Below are positions 33,879 to 44,530 of a stretch of DNA of 64,000 nucleotides, one piece after another (the stretch's first letter is position 1; the number at the start of each line of letters is the position of its first letter). The position numbers and the translations under genes are program-made. The DNA is taken from NCBI RefSeq assembly GCF_030253575.1, contig NC_080560.1, positions 43,043,001-43,107,000 on the forward strand, written 5' to 3'. Origin of the DNA: Rhododendron vialii (taxonomy: Eukaryota; Streptophyta; Magnoliopsida; Ericales; Ericaceae). The notes under the pieces are model-generated. The model searched no databases. It worked only from the letters and a program-made list of their open reading frames with translations, and had not been told where the DNA came from.

Positions 33879-34806
33879 TTAGGGATGTGTAGAGGAAAAT
33901 TCGATGTGCTTAATTAATTCTTGGTTTTGTTGTTTTCCTCTCTGTTTCCTCTTAAACCAAATAAGAGAAAATAATTTTTCTTTCATTTCTTTTCTTTTAT
34001 TTTACATAAATTCCAAACGAACCCTTAGCTTTCAAACCCCGATGCAAGAGCATCAAGGCAAATCTGAACTTTGCCTTTGAAAAATTCATCTTGTTATGTT
34101 TTCACCCGAAACTACCGAAGTTAAGGTTTTCTCCAACATATCCACCTAAGACAAATTGGAGGGGCCAATTTTGCAAGTTCAACATTGGAGGGGCCAAGTT
34201 TTTGAACTGTTAAATACTACAAAAGAAGTACAATTTCACTAAACTATTAAGCACATGATAAGAAATCTTTGCTTTCTAGGTACGAACTTTAGAAAGCCAG
34301 AAAGCTTAGCCCAATTATAAGATTGCGATTCGAAAATAGAAACTTCGTCTACTAGGAAAAATATGCAAAAAAGAAAAATACACAGATATTATGTTGATAT
34401 TTTCATGCTACAATCTTTTATTTCTATTTCGCAAACTTTATGAAGCATAAATAGACATGAGCTAATTAATTACTAGGATATATTGATTAATTGATACTCA
34501 AATATAAGCGACATATTTGTGTGCAAATAAATATATGCAAAACTTCCGCCGGAACCAAAAGCCAAAATTTTGATAGATAGGAACCTAATAAAAACTTCTT
34601 TCGAGTAATGGACCAAACTGGGCCATTTGTCAAAAACAATAGCAAAAGGCCCGTAATTAATTAGCTAGTCTTAAGCTAGAAGCCTAGCTAAGCATACATA
34701 GACATCATAGTTTTACATTTCAAACTCATGGTTCAAGTCCATGGGCACCCCTAGTCCCATTTCAAGTTTGCTAGTACATATTACATTTAGATATACATGT
34801 TATACA
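33879..34806. other. Gene-free stretch
   Basis: It holds the 3' flank of the WAK-like gene. A 24-bp motif with ggaggggcca occurs twice near 34158-34195. Nothing else is recognised. Confidence 0.45.
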
Positions 34807-37007
34807 TCATTTTCCACCGGTTGGTATCCGACTGAAGGCAGGTTTTTGTAGAGAAATTTTCTTCTTCTGGACGATGTAAAAAACCGTTGCAGCCATAATT
34901 AAACCGCCACAAATCAATGCACCTACAGCAAAGCCATACGAAGATAAAGGATCGAATTGCAATTATTTGGAAATATAAAAAAGAAGATAGAATAAAGAAT
35001 GGAGCACAAAAAAAAAGTTTATCTTTGTCAAATTTGATATGTAACTAGTTTCATAAAGGTACAGAGGTGCTCACCAATGGTTATGAAATCTGGTTCAAAA
35101 GCTAATGTTACATCACCTGCCAATCACGGCATAAACGGTACATATCATCTTCAAGGAGCAATAATAGGAAAATAAAATGAACAACTCAAGCATCCGATAG
35201 AACTGAACTCAAACATTAGATGTTGAAAGACATTTGGATGGCCAGAATTAGTTACATAACCTACACAACGATTGTGACTATAGCATGTTGCCTGAACGAT
35301 TGGGCATATATGCACACCCCAGACCAGAGATCCGACTACACCTACAACATTTGTGCAATTACTTCTGGCTGCAAAGAATTACTCTTAGACTCAAAAAAAT
35401 TACTCATGGCCGCGAAGAACTACTCTTAGCCACGAAGAATTACACTTGGCCGCAAAGATTTACTATTGACAGCAAAAAATTAATCTTAGCCCCGAAGAAT
35501 GACTTAGGATCTCGCAATTCTTCATGGTCAAGAGTAATTCTTCGCATCCAAGAGTAATTCTAAAAAATATTAATTTTTTCTTTATATTTTCATCATTATA
35601 TTAATAAAACACCTAATATATAACTATTTTCTTCTTTTTTGCCTTTATTTTGAATAATATTTTTTTTTATTTTTCCTTGGGTGGGTCAGGGCGGGTAAAC
35701 CCAACCCCCAAACAGGGCGGGAACGGGGACACCCAAGAATAATCCAATCGGAGTCAGGGTTGTGCCATAATTTTCGGGTCGGGTTATGCCAAAATCCCTC
35801 CCGCCCTGTTGCCATTCCTAATTGAGTACTCTTGGAGCAATACTCCACACCAATCACAACGCACCACATGTCATTTGTCCCCTAATTTTTCTTTTTTTTT
35901 TTGGCCACGGCGATATACATCAGCGGGGGTTAGTAGGGGTGATAGAGTTAGCACGGAGAGACCAGAAGTTATCCATAGCCCTAGTCCCCGAAAGGGCCTG
36001 CCCTCTGTGGGGCTTGAACCCAAGACCTTCCATAAGGAGAGGCAATGACTGACCAACTGCACTAAGCAGTGGTTGTCATTTGTCCCCTAATTTACCAACA
36101 CGAAAATCATGGTTCTCGCAGTATATATTTACCAATCGTCCAGTCGCCTTGCTCTAAGAGGAAAGAATGATTTCTCGCTCCCAACACTCGTTCGCCCGCG
36201 AGTTGCATAAAGACATAAACTGAAGCAAACCATGTATAGAAAATTACCCTTATCACTACAGACATCGTAGCGCTTGCCGTCGTTGCAAAAGCAAAAGGGC
36301 TTCTGGTTGGGACCATTCCCAGACCCACAAAATCCACCGCTGGCCTCACATGAACGGCATCCACTTTCCGGTGATCTCCACGTTAACTCGAAACCTTCTT
36401 TCAAGGCTCTCCCAAAATCATCCCCCGAAAGACCATCACGGCGGTTACCGGTTTTCACAGCCACCGGTACCCTCATGGTGCTCTCACAGTACTTCCGCCA
36501 ATCAAATTCCGGTATTGCCCCCACCATGAACGCATACGACCGCTTCAAACCATAGCGAAGACACTCTATATCTGGAAGTGATGGTGGATACAACGTGCAA
36601 TTATAGAAACAGTTAACCATTTTTACGTCAGTAGTGTAGTTGAGGAAAGGAGAGGAATTTAACTTAACATCATGGGGTGCCATGGGACACTTACTTCCAT
36701 CGCTTAGGTCACGGAATGTGGCGATGAGGGTATTTTTGGGATAACTAATTTTTTTCACTTGGTAGAGGTGGTCGAAGAGGTGGAGTAGCGGTTGCTGGCC
36801 GTAGCATGAGATGGCAAAACCCGGGTATCCACAGTATTCGTCTTGATTGCCTTGTTGCCAAAATGGATACCCGATGATTTGGCCGTTCCCGCAGTCAAAT
36901 GAGCTACAAGCGGGGATGGCGGGTTTTACAGAATCACCATTGGTGGCGGCGTCGAGGAGGTTGAGGAGAAGGAGAAGGGAGGGGAGATGGTGAGATAGAG
37001 AAGCCAT
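34807..37007 (-). CDS. LRK10-like/WAK-type receptor-like protein without a kinase
   Basis: This is a membrane protein with the extracellular part of LEAF RUST 10-like receptor kinases. Three exons (37007-36248, 35116-35075, 34922-34807) join in phase to 305 aa. Residues 1-26 are a signal peptide (LPSLLLLLNLL). A GUB_WAK_bind domain follows (CSSFDCGNGQIIGYPFW, EYCGYPGFAISC). At about 130-250 is a WAK-associated C-terminal domain (ELTWRSPESGCRSCEASGGFC, CFCNDGKRYDVCSD). Exon 2 adds GDVTLAFEPDFITI. Exon 3 encodes one membrane segment (ALICGGLIMAATVFYIV), a basic QKKK stop-transfer and about 19 cytoplasmic residues, then TGA. No kinase exon was seen in the 1.3 kb examined beyond. It may be a natural receptor-like protein or a co-receptor. 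A distal alternative kinase exon remains possible. Confidence 0.82.
35357..35560. repeat. Array of 20-bp units (small copy)
   Basis: About eight units of roughly 20 bp with consensus near aattactcttggccgcaaag run left to right. They are followed by about two units in the opposite orientation (aattcttcatggtcaagagt). It lies in intron 1 of the WAK-like gene. It is the same unit as the large array at 38770-39339. Confidence 0.85.
35889..36074 (-). mobile_element. tRNA-derived SINE, full length
   Basis: It is flanked by a 19-bp target repeat gtcatttgtcccctaattt (35870-35888, 36075-36093). On the minus strand the 5' part shows an A box (gcttagtgcagttggtcag) and a B box (gggttcaagcccc), a tRNA-unrelated body and an end in ...cgtggcc plus poly-A. 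It is inserted in intron 1 of the WAK-like gene, with its tail toward the gene's 3' end. Confidence 0.92.
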
Positions 37008-37593
37008 GGGAGTGAACTTGGGATTGCTTAGGAATGTGTCATATGGGGCTTATATCCCATTTGGTTAATTCAAATACTTGGTATTCTTCTGCCGTTTTTT
37101 TTTAACTAAAAACAAACAAACAAAGAAGTTAGTCAATTGTTGGATCATACGATAAAGACGTGTCAATTAAAGATTAATATTAACGTAATTGAATTAAGTA
37201 GAGAAGTTTAAACAAATATTCATGGGCTGACCTTAACCTGCTCTCCCACGCGTGCATCTTCAAAAGGTTCAGAGTCGCTGTTTGGAGGAAAAAACAACTG
37301 ACTTTAATACGTAAAACTGGTTAAGATATCCCACAATACTCCAGAACACTTCTGGAATTTTAACCCCAAAGATCGGGCCAAGTGGGCATGAAAAAACAAG
37401 CAACTATTTATCGTCAATGATGTAGTTTGAATCTCACGGAGACCAAACATGTCAAACTTTGGACTCATTGGAGGATTTGTTAGGTCATTAACTTCAGAAT
37501 TTCAGAATCAGTCGAGATCCGTGCAAACTGACCCATACATCCGATTATATGAAAAAATAGAAAAAAGGAGGAAAGGAAAGGAAACCAATTAGG
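37008..37593. other. Promoter side of the WAK-like gene
   Basis: No gene or repeat is recognised between the ATG of the minus-strand WAK-like gene and the solo LTR. Confidence 0.45.
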
Positions 37594-38281
37594 TGTTGTA
37601 TATTTAGTATACAAGAATATTTCAAAACACTTTTTGGGCCATATATTTTTATTTGGGCTTTGGGTAATTATATGTGTTCTTAAATTTAGGCCCATGTGTA
37701 ATTGGATTTAGTTTTTATTCAAACCCACAAAAAATTGTTTTAGCCCAAAACAATTTTTACTGTTACTAGCCGTTGGGCATTTGCCCGTTGGTTTTCCGTT
37801 GGGCAGTCTTGCCCGTTAACACCATCAGTTTCTAGCTGTTAACAGCTAGCACTTGAAGACTTGGTCAAACTAAAAAATCTATATATACACATATGTCTTC
37901 CTCCTCCACAATTTTTTCTTTGACTACTACTCTCAAATTCTCTCTCTCCGGAAAAAACAGATCACTCCCAACCAAAATTCTTTCCTTTCTTTTCAAAGCT
38001 CTTGTGTTGTGTGTTCTCAAAGAGGAACCATCAAAGAGGGGTTGTTCAATCCTCTTCCAACTAGTGCGAGTTAGGAGGAGAAGGCTATATAGTTAAATCC
38101 TGGGAGGTTGCGTGCCACGAGCCCTACGCACTGAGTCATTGGCTCCGAGGGGGTGCGAATCAACCTTTAAGGACAACGCCATCGGCGTGCTCTATAGCTC
38201 GGTGAGATTGTTCTTTGATTTACTTTATTGGATATTTTAATTTGCTAGAAATTGTGCATTATACTACTAATTTTTCCAACA
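37594..38281 (+). mobile_element. Solo LTR of an LTR retrotransposon
   Basis: A 688-bp sequence begins TGTTG and ends CAACA. It is flanked by an exact 5-bp target duplication ttagg (37589-37593, 38282-38286). A TATA-like ctatatatacac lies at about 37877-37888, as expected for an LTR promoter. No internal retroelement sequence is attached on either side, so it is a solo LTR left by recombination between the two LTRs. The superfamily (Copia or Gypsy) cannot be fixed from the LTR alone. The exact target repeat suggests it is not very old. Confidence 0.82.
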
Positions 38282-38286
38282 TTAGG

Positions 38287-38397
38287 AAGCCCATATTCTT
38301 GATGCCATCAATTCGTGCTCCAGCCAAATAGCCCATCATAGCTACCCCGCCAAACATGAAGTATAAAAACGCCTGAAGAAAAGTAGGTCCAGCCCAT
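38287..38397 (-). other. Possible protein-coding fragment beside the solo LTR
   Basis: One minus-strand frame reads WAGPTFLQAFLYFMFGGVAM and on through GYLAGARIDGIKNMGF without a stop. The composition is that of a membrane protein. There is no start codon in frame and a stop lies just upstream, so at best it is a fragment. The family was not recognised. It may be chance. Confidence 0.25.
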
Positions 38398-38553
38398 CAG
38401 ATGAGATTTTTTTGGTGAGACTGCCTATGACTATAACTTTTAGGGTTTTTGATCTACAATCGTACACCAGTTCTGCCCTAAATCGTAGTGGGAGCCCCGT
38501 ATGCCTATGCTTCTTGGGTGCAGAAGTTTTATTTGGTCAAAATGGGGATGGAT

Positions 38554-38735
38554 GAAATTGTTGATCACGATCATGGCAAGGATGACATGGATAGCGATGA
38601 TCATGTCGATGATGCAGTGGACCGGGCACATTTGCCCAGAAATAACACCTTTTTGAAATTGTTGATCATGATCATGGCGTCGATGACTTGGATAGTGATG
38701 ATGCACCGGACCGGCCGGGCATATCTGGTTGATTT
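38554..38735 (+). repeat. 101-bp imperfect tandem duplication
   Basis: Two copies start gaaattgttgatca (38554 and 38655) and share catggc..gatgac.tggatag and the accgg motif. It lies immediately before the 20-bp array. Confidence 0.65.
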
Positions 38736-38769
38736 CTATATTAAGTTGTTCAACGCCACCGCCGCATCG

Positions 38770-39339
38770 AATTGCACTTGGCCGCTACAAATTGTACTTG
38801 GCCGCATCGAATTGCTCTTGGCCGCAAAGAATTACTCCTGGCCACGAAAAACTACTCTTGTCCGCACAGAATTACTCTTGGCCGCTATGAATTATAATTG
38901 GTCACATTGAATTGCACTTGGCTGCTACGAATTACTCTTAGCCGCATCGAATTGCTATTGGCCACATCAAATTACACTTGACCGCACATAATTGCACTTG
39001 GCCGCAAAGAATTGCAAGACAAAATGCAATTATGTGCGACAAAATGCAATTATGTGCGGCCAACTGCAATTTAATGCGGCCAAGAGCAATTCGATGCGGC
39101 CAAGAGTAATTTGTAGCGGCCAAGAGCAATTTGATGCGGCCAAGAGCAATTCGATGTAGCCAAGAGCAATTTGTAACGGCCAAGAGCAATTTGATGCAGC
39201 AAAGTGCAATTTGTAACGGCCAAGAGTAATTCGATCTGGCAAAGAGTAATTTTTCGTGGCCAAGAGTAATATTTTGTAGCTATGAGTAATTCTTCGCGGC
39301 CATAAGTAATTTTTTGCAGCCAATAGTAATTCTTCGCAG
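38770..39339. repeat. Head-to-head array of 20-bp units
   Basis: About 12 units (consensus aattgctcttggccgcatcg) run left to right from 38770 to about 39010. They are followed after a short switch by about 16 units in the opposite orientation (gcggccaagagcaattcgat) up to 39339. Units diverge by several bases each, but the 20-bp period is strict and AATT marks each joint. The whole block is a long imperfect palindrome of about 570 bp. It has no coding sense. Confidence 0.92.
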
Positions 39340-40715
39340 ATTCTTTTTCTTTTTAACTAATTGGTAAGAGAATAAAATTATCGTTCAATACAACTTGACC
39401 TGTTGGTTTAGATGATTTGGAATTTCATGATCTGTCTGAAAATTGAAAATTGCAGGTTTTTTGTTGGAGCCTTTTGGGTAGACAGAGTTTCAAACTCTAC
39501 TCTTTACTTGGTTATATGTAATTTTGGAACTATTTTGCTTTTCTATTTTTTTAGGTCAATTAAGGAAACAAGTGCGATAGGAGTGTCACTTTTGAGTGAG
39601 TGGACATTCAAAAAATTGAATTCGAGTTGGAATCTCGTATGATTATACATTCTTAATATTTTTGATACTATCCATGAATGCAACTAACAGAATTACATAG
39701 ATTTGGTAACATTTGTTGTGTTAGACTATTTTATGAACTTGGTTAGATGGATCATGTTTGAAGCTTATTCTTAAAATGAAAATTTTTGAGAAATAGTTTT
39801 TGTTGGAGAAGGAAAATTTTTCTAATTCACAGTTATTTGTAATACTCCTTTCGCATGAGATGAGACCATACGCATATCCGAGACTCACCTCATGTGAGAT
39901 GGCATTTAAAAGAACCATTGTATCCACACACAAAAACCTTCGAAAAAGTGGTATTTGATACTTCATTTAAACTATGTTTAGAAAGCATTGCGCACCGGCA
40001 ATTACTAATCCTTCAATATAGCAGCCTCAAGAACCGTAGAGCTGAGCACTGAATAGTTTTTTTCTTCCTTGCAATTTGGATAAGAAAAAGTACTTCACGA
40101 ATGCGCGCGATGGAATCTCAAATTCGCAAATATAAAATGTGAACTTGATATGCGAGTAGATATAGGATAGGACATAACTATGATATGATCATGATCGAGG
40201 CCCCGTTCCGTTAAAAGAAATAATTACTTCTCAAAAAAATAAGTGTTTATTTTCTGAATTAACGGTGATGTATTGTAGATCGTAAAGCGAAAGATAAGTA
40301 CTTAAAAAATAAGAATCTTGACAGAACGGAGATCTCTCACTTGGGATAGAGATCACAATTCATAGGATATATGTCTCCATTAATGAAATAGATGGGCAAT
40401 CCATTTCAGTTCATTTGCAATTTCTTATCAATTTTTCAGTGAGGAAAAGCCATGTCAATTGTATAATCGTTAAACTCAATATGTATTATTTCCTCTGAAC
40501 TCTGATATATTACGGTTTCCGGACTAGCTTATGCTGACCGAGACACAGATCTTACCCGTGACCCACTACTTATCAAGGAGCCTATTTAAAACCGGAGGAA
40601 AGCTCCCATCACCCAATTATTTATCCATGATAAAAACCTCTATTTTTTTTGCTAAGTTTAGCATCAGCTACCAAACGTATATCTCCTTAACCTGCAAGTT
40701 TGTTTAGTGGCTTCT
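39340..40715. other. Gene-free stretch
   Basis: No gene is seen. A small TIR-like block at about 40197-40337 (ggccccgttccgtt against gacagaacggag) with aataagtacttaaaaaataag resembles the motif block at 44305-44530. A possible Au SINE fragment lies around 40540-40630. Confidence 0.45.
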
Positions 40716-42115
40716 AGGGGTGGCAAATTGAACCCAGACCTATTAAGAAACTCAAACCCATGTATTAAAAAATAGATCAATTCAATACATTTATTAGTTG
40801 AATTAAAATGGGTCCAAACCCATCTAACCCATTAATTATTGGGTCTTAATTGGGTTTCAATTGGGTCAACTTAAATGCCCAATGGGTCATGAACATTACC
40901 AAAAAAAATTTGAACTACCCACTTTTTTACTTTGACGACCCAGCGATTTCCTCTTGTCTCCACCAAAAAATAACGTCGGAAAGCATCTGGACAGTTCACG
41001 CAGAAGATGTATTGGTCCATTCATAATCCGTCAATCAAAAAAAATGAAAAAAATAAAAGTAAACATGTTACGTGAAGCAAACCTTTTTCTTGGTCAAATC
41101 GGGAATTGGTGACTCGGTTTGAATGGTTTCATGTTACGAATTCCAATTACAGTACAAGCCGAGTCGAGCCAAGTTTTGTAGTGAACTCGTACACTAAACG
41201 AACCAAAAATTCGAACTCAAACTTCGTTTGTTTGTAAACGGGCCAAGTCCGGTTCGAGCCGAGCTTATACAAAACGAGCCAAGTATTTAGAGTGTTGAAC
41301 TTGACTCATTTACTGTACAAGCCTGAAACTTGAGTTTGAACTCGACTCAATTACTAAACAAGCACCGAGCTGAGCCGAGCCTTGAGTGGTCAGTTCGTTC
41401 GCAGCTCTTAACTAGTTAGCAAAAATTCGATTAGAACCCATGGCTTGAGAAGAATGTAAAATCATTTGGTAATTAATGTGTTTGGGGAATATTTTGGAAT
41501 TTTTTAACAAGTAATAAACTTGAAATGATCTTACATATTTTGTTAATCAATCTTTTAAGGGGATTCGTCTCGGCAATGTAAAAAAATTTGATCAAAACTC
41601 ATAATTTTTTTCAAAAAGACAAGAATAAGAAAAATAAGTTGACTTATTAACTTATTTTTGTCTTTATTCAAAAAATTATGAGTTGCGATCAAAATTTTTT
41701 ACTTTTCCGAATCCTCTTGTCGAAACAAATCAATAAGTAACAAAAGTTTGACGCAAAACAAACAAATGCAAAAAAAATTTCAAATAAAGACAAAAAAAAG
41801 AAGTTATATACTATATCTCCTCCTCCATTTTAGTATATAGGGGTATTATGATAATTTTAGTATGCAAGGATAATTTGGTCATTTACATGTACAAGGGTGG
41901 TATGGTCATTTCAGTGTATATAGGTATTTTAGTCATTTTTAATTTTAATTGGGTTAATGTGCGGGTTGGGTTTGATTCTAAATAAATGGGTTGGATTGGG
42001 TATGGATAATTGAACTCCTAACTAATCGGGTATAAATGGGTCAATGACCTATTAAAAATCCGGCTCACTTATAACTTACTCAATTTAGCTCAAATCCACC
42101 CATTTGACACCCCTT
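40716..42115. mobile_element. hAT-like element, 1.4 kb
   Basis: Inverted ends AGGGGTGGCAAATtg...ccatTTGACACCCCT enclose AT-rich sequence and direct motifs of the 'gggtcaattgggt' type near both ends. No target duplication is clear and no transposase ORF is visible. Internally it holds a region of gagccgagc/gagtcgagcc motifs (41155-41400) and a nested short TIR element (41655-41796). Confidence 0.6.
41655..41796. mobile_element. Short TIR element, TTTTGTCTTTATTC family (reference copy)
   Basis: 142 bp with the clearest ends: tttttgtctttattcaaaaa against tttcaaataaagacaaaa. The core is ccgaatcctcttgtcgaaac. It is nested in the hAT-like element. Confidence 0.75.
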
Positions 42116-43557
42116 ACTCCCTTCACATGCATGGTTAATTTCACCACTGATCTCTCTCTCACTCTCAAACACATGTGCTGTGCCTGTGCGCATGTTCTGT
42201 TTCCTGAAATCGATCTAGAATATATATCGCTCTCGTATAAGCCATGGGACCACTCCGTACCAATTGAAGAACACAAAGCTAGCGTACGTTTTTGTCTCTG
42301 ACATAAAAACAAGAGAGCGTGATTTCTATAAATGCATCCTATACTATTGTTTTCATTTATAGATTTGCACATGCGCTGAATGGAACTTGCATGGATTGAT
42401 AAACTTCAACCGGGTTCGGATTATTTCCGGTCTAAAACTTGAACTAGACGAGACGGTCTAAATCTAGACCATATATACATTGGTATAACTAATGGTTAGG
42501 ATTTGCTCATGCTACCGAGAGTCCCTAAGTAAATCCATTTTTTAGTAAATTCAAACCATTAATTTATTTATTTTTGAACGGCGGAAAAGAATTTTATTAA
42601 TCTTTGAACAAGATACAGAGACCAACAGTACAAGGAGAACGGCATTATATCCCTAAGAACAATCATATGCCCTAATCCTACCCAATTCATTGATTGACAA
42701 GATGCCAACCAAAGAAAAACCCATTGGGACAAGCCCAAACTCCTAATAGGCCTAAAAGCCCAAATAAATGGGATAAACCCAAACAATTGCAGCTGAACAG
42801 CTGCCCCCCGCCCACGCCAACCACCACAGCTTTAGCTGAACAACAACCGTTGCCATCGCCCTACAATGCCGTTAGGCCATTTCCGGTTAAAATCAAGAGA
42901 AAAACCGGCGGAGACGGACGGACGGACTTTGCTCCAAGAACCGGTGACCAAAACCTTGCAGTTAAGCGAAACCGGCTATCCCAACAAATTAGCCGGCGGC
43001 CACAACCATTAATTAATTGATATGCAAGTGGCGAATGGTGATATCTAAATTTGGTTTGTATCGTTCGGTCTAAATTAAGGATCGAAGAGAATCCAATTCC
43101 ATTTCAACCAGTCTCTTCCAGTAGTCCCTCTTTGTATTATTCTACAAGTGGGGAAAGTTGTAGCCTTTAATTTTTCCATTGCATTGCATGCATGGAGCTA
43201 ATGTAGCTAAGGTATTTGTAATTATATGGCAGTTTGGATTTTGCCTATATAGCTAGTCAATGGACTCTACCCTTCCTTTATGCACGAATGGCCATCTCAA
43301 CTTCTAATTCAACCACATATGACAGATCGACGTGATCGATCACTATTTTCTCTTTTTTTTTACCAACACCGGAAACTAGTCAAATGTTGTGCCACAATAT
43401 TGTACATGTACATGGTAACTTTTGGAGCATGTGAGTTAGCCCGCAACACCTGTATATGCACATTGATTGACGCCAAGAAAATTCTAATTGTTGGACTGTT
43501 CTAACAGTTTAGTAGATGGACATCAATTCTAGAGGCTTAAGTTAGGGTATGTTTGGA
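42116..43557. other. Gene-free stretch with a possible LINE 3' end
   Basis: About 42566-42900 (gaacggcggaaaagaattttattaat..., then a GC-richer body) resembles the reverse-oriented 3' end of a plant LINE. The poly-A would be on the minus strand. No reverse-transcriptase frame is present. The rest holds nothing recognised. Confidence 0.35.
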
Positions 43558-43690
43558 ATTTTTTTCGTCTTTTGCAACATTTTTAGAGTTTTTTGTCATA
43601 ATTTTGCAGTTTTCTAATTCCTCGCTTCGACAAGAATAAATAATCTCAAAATTTGGCACGAATTTAACAAAATTTAGAAAAAGACAAATA
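43558..43690. mobile_element. Diverged TTTTGTCTTTATTC-family element
   Basis: The core ctaattcctcgcttcgacaa and the end aatttagaaaaagacaaa match the family, but the left end is degraded. Confidence 0.45.
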
Positions 43691-43972
43691 ATGATAGTCG
43701 TAATAATACTTTAAAAATTTAGTCCCAACCCAACCCTTGCTATTCAAATGCACGAGGATAGAGTGATCATTTTTGCCCCTTCATTCTCTTTAAACAAAAT
43801 CTTGATGTTGAAGTTATATTTTTAATTTCTTTCTGGTCAAAGTTGTTAGCTCCCCAAGAACCATGGAGCACGATAATCTTTATCTTAAAAAAAATATTTC
43901 ATCTAATAATATCTCATTTCACGATCAATCATTGAGTATGCATTCGTATCACTACCATAGTGCATCCATACC

Positions 43973-44183
43973 AAAACGAGAGATACTACAACCACTCCCA
44001 AAATCACACCATTTCACAAAACACAAGGATTCCACACATACTGTGTGCACAAAACACAAGGATCCCACACACACTGTGTGCACTGCACACAGTGTGTATG
44101 GGATCCTTGTGTTTTGTGAAAGGATGTGTATTTGAGTGTGTGATTTTGGATGTGGTTGTAGAATTTTTGTACCAAAACATGGA
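43973..44183. repeat. Hairpin with nested cacaaggatcc repeat
   Basis: Left and right arms (tccataccaaaac...acaaccactcccaaaatcac against gattttggatgtggttgt...accaaaacatgga) are inverted around a near-perfect palindrome centred at about 44083 (ggatcccacacacactgtgt against acacagtgtgtatgggatcc). The left arm has an extra tandem copy of ttcacaaaacacaaggat...ctgtgtgca. Open frames over it are artefacts of the repeat. Confidence 0.8.
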
Positions 44184-44304
44184 TATACAAGAGGTTTTCC
44201 AACTCTTGTATGGTGCGAGCAATTTAAACGATGCTTTGTCTCAGTTTTAATTAAAGATCAAATAGTAAATAGTGATATTATATATGTCCCGTTGGCCATT
44301 AATT

Positions 44305-44530
44305 CCAGAATTTCTTCTTAAAAATAAGTACTTATTTCATATTTTCAAACTCAAAAATATAAATGAAAAATAATTTTTTAATTTTTTTTGCACCATTTAA
44401 AATATCTCAATAAGATCAATCAAACAAAATCCATATTGCTAGAAAAATTATTTGCGTAAACACATTATTTTTTAGCTTGAAATTGCCTTATGAAAAAATA
44501 AATACTTATTTTCGTTTATGAAACAAGCCA
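44305..44530. repeat. Inverted repeat with aaataagtacttattt ends
   Basis: cttaaaaataagtacttatt on the left and gaaaaaataaatacttattt on the right bracket AT-rich sequence. Related words occur at 40250-40320 and 57880-57970. It is probably a small MITE family. Confidence 0.45.

Noticed and set aside
38770-39339. CRISPR-like regular repeats
   Set aside because: The 20-bp units are contiguous without spacers, are inverted halfway, and sit in a plant nuclear context.
42566-42900. Full LINE
   Set aside because: Only a 3'-end-like signature is present; there is no reverse-transcriptase or endonuclease sequence.
43960-44222. Overlapping Cys-rich open frames on both strands
   Set aside because: They are translation of a hairpin repeat; the CVWDPCVLC pattern repeats because the DNA repeats.
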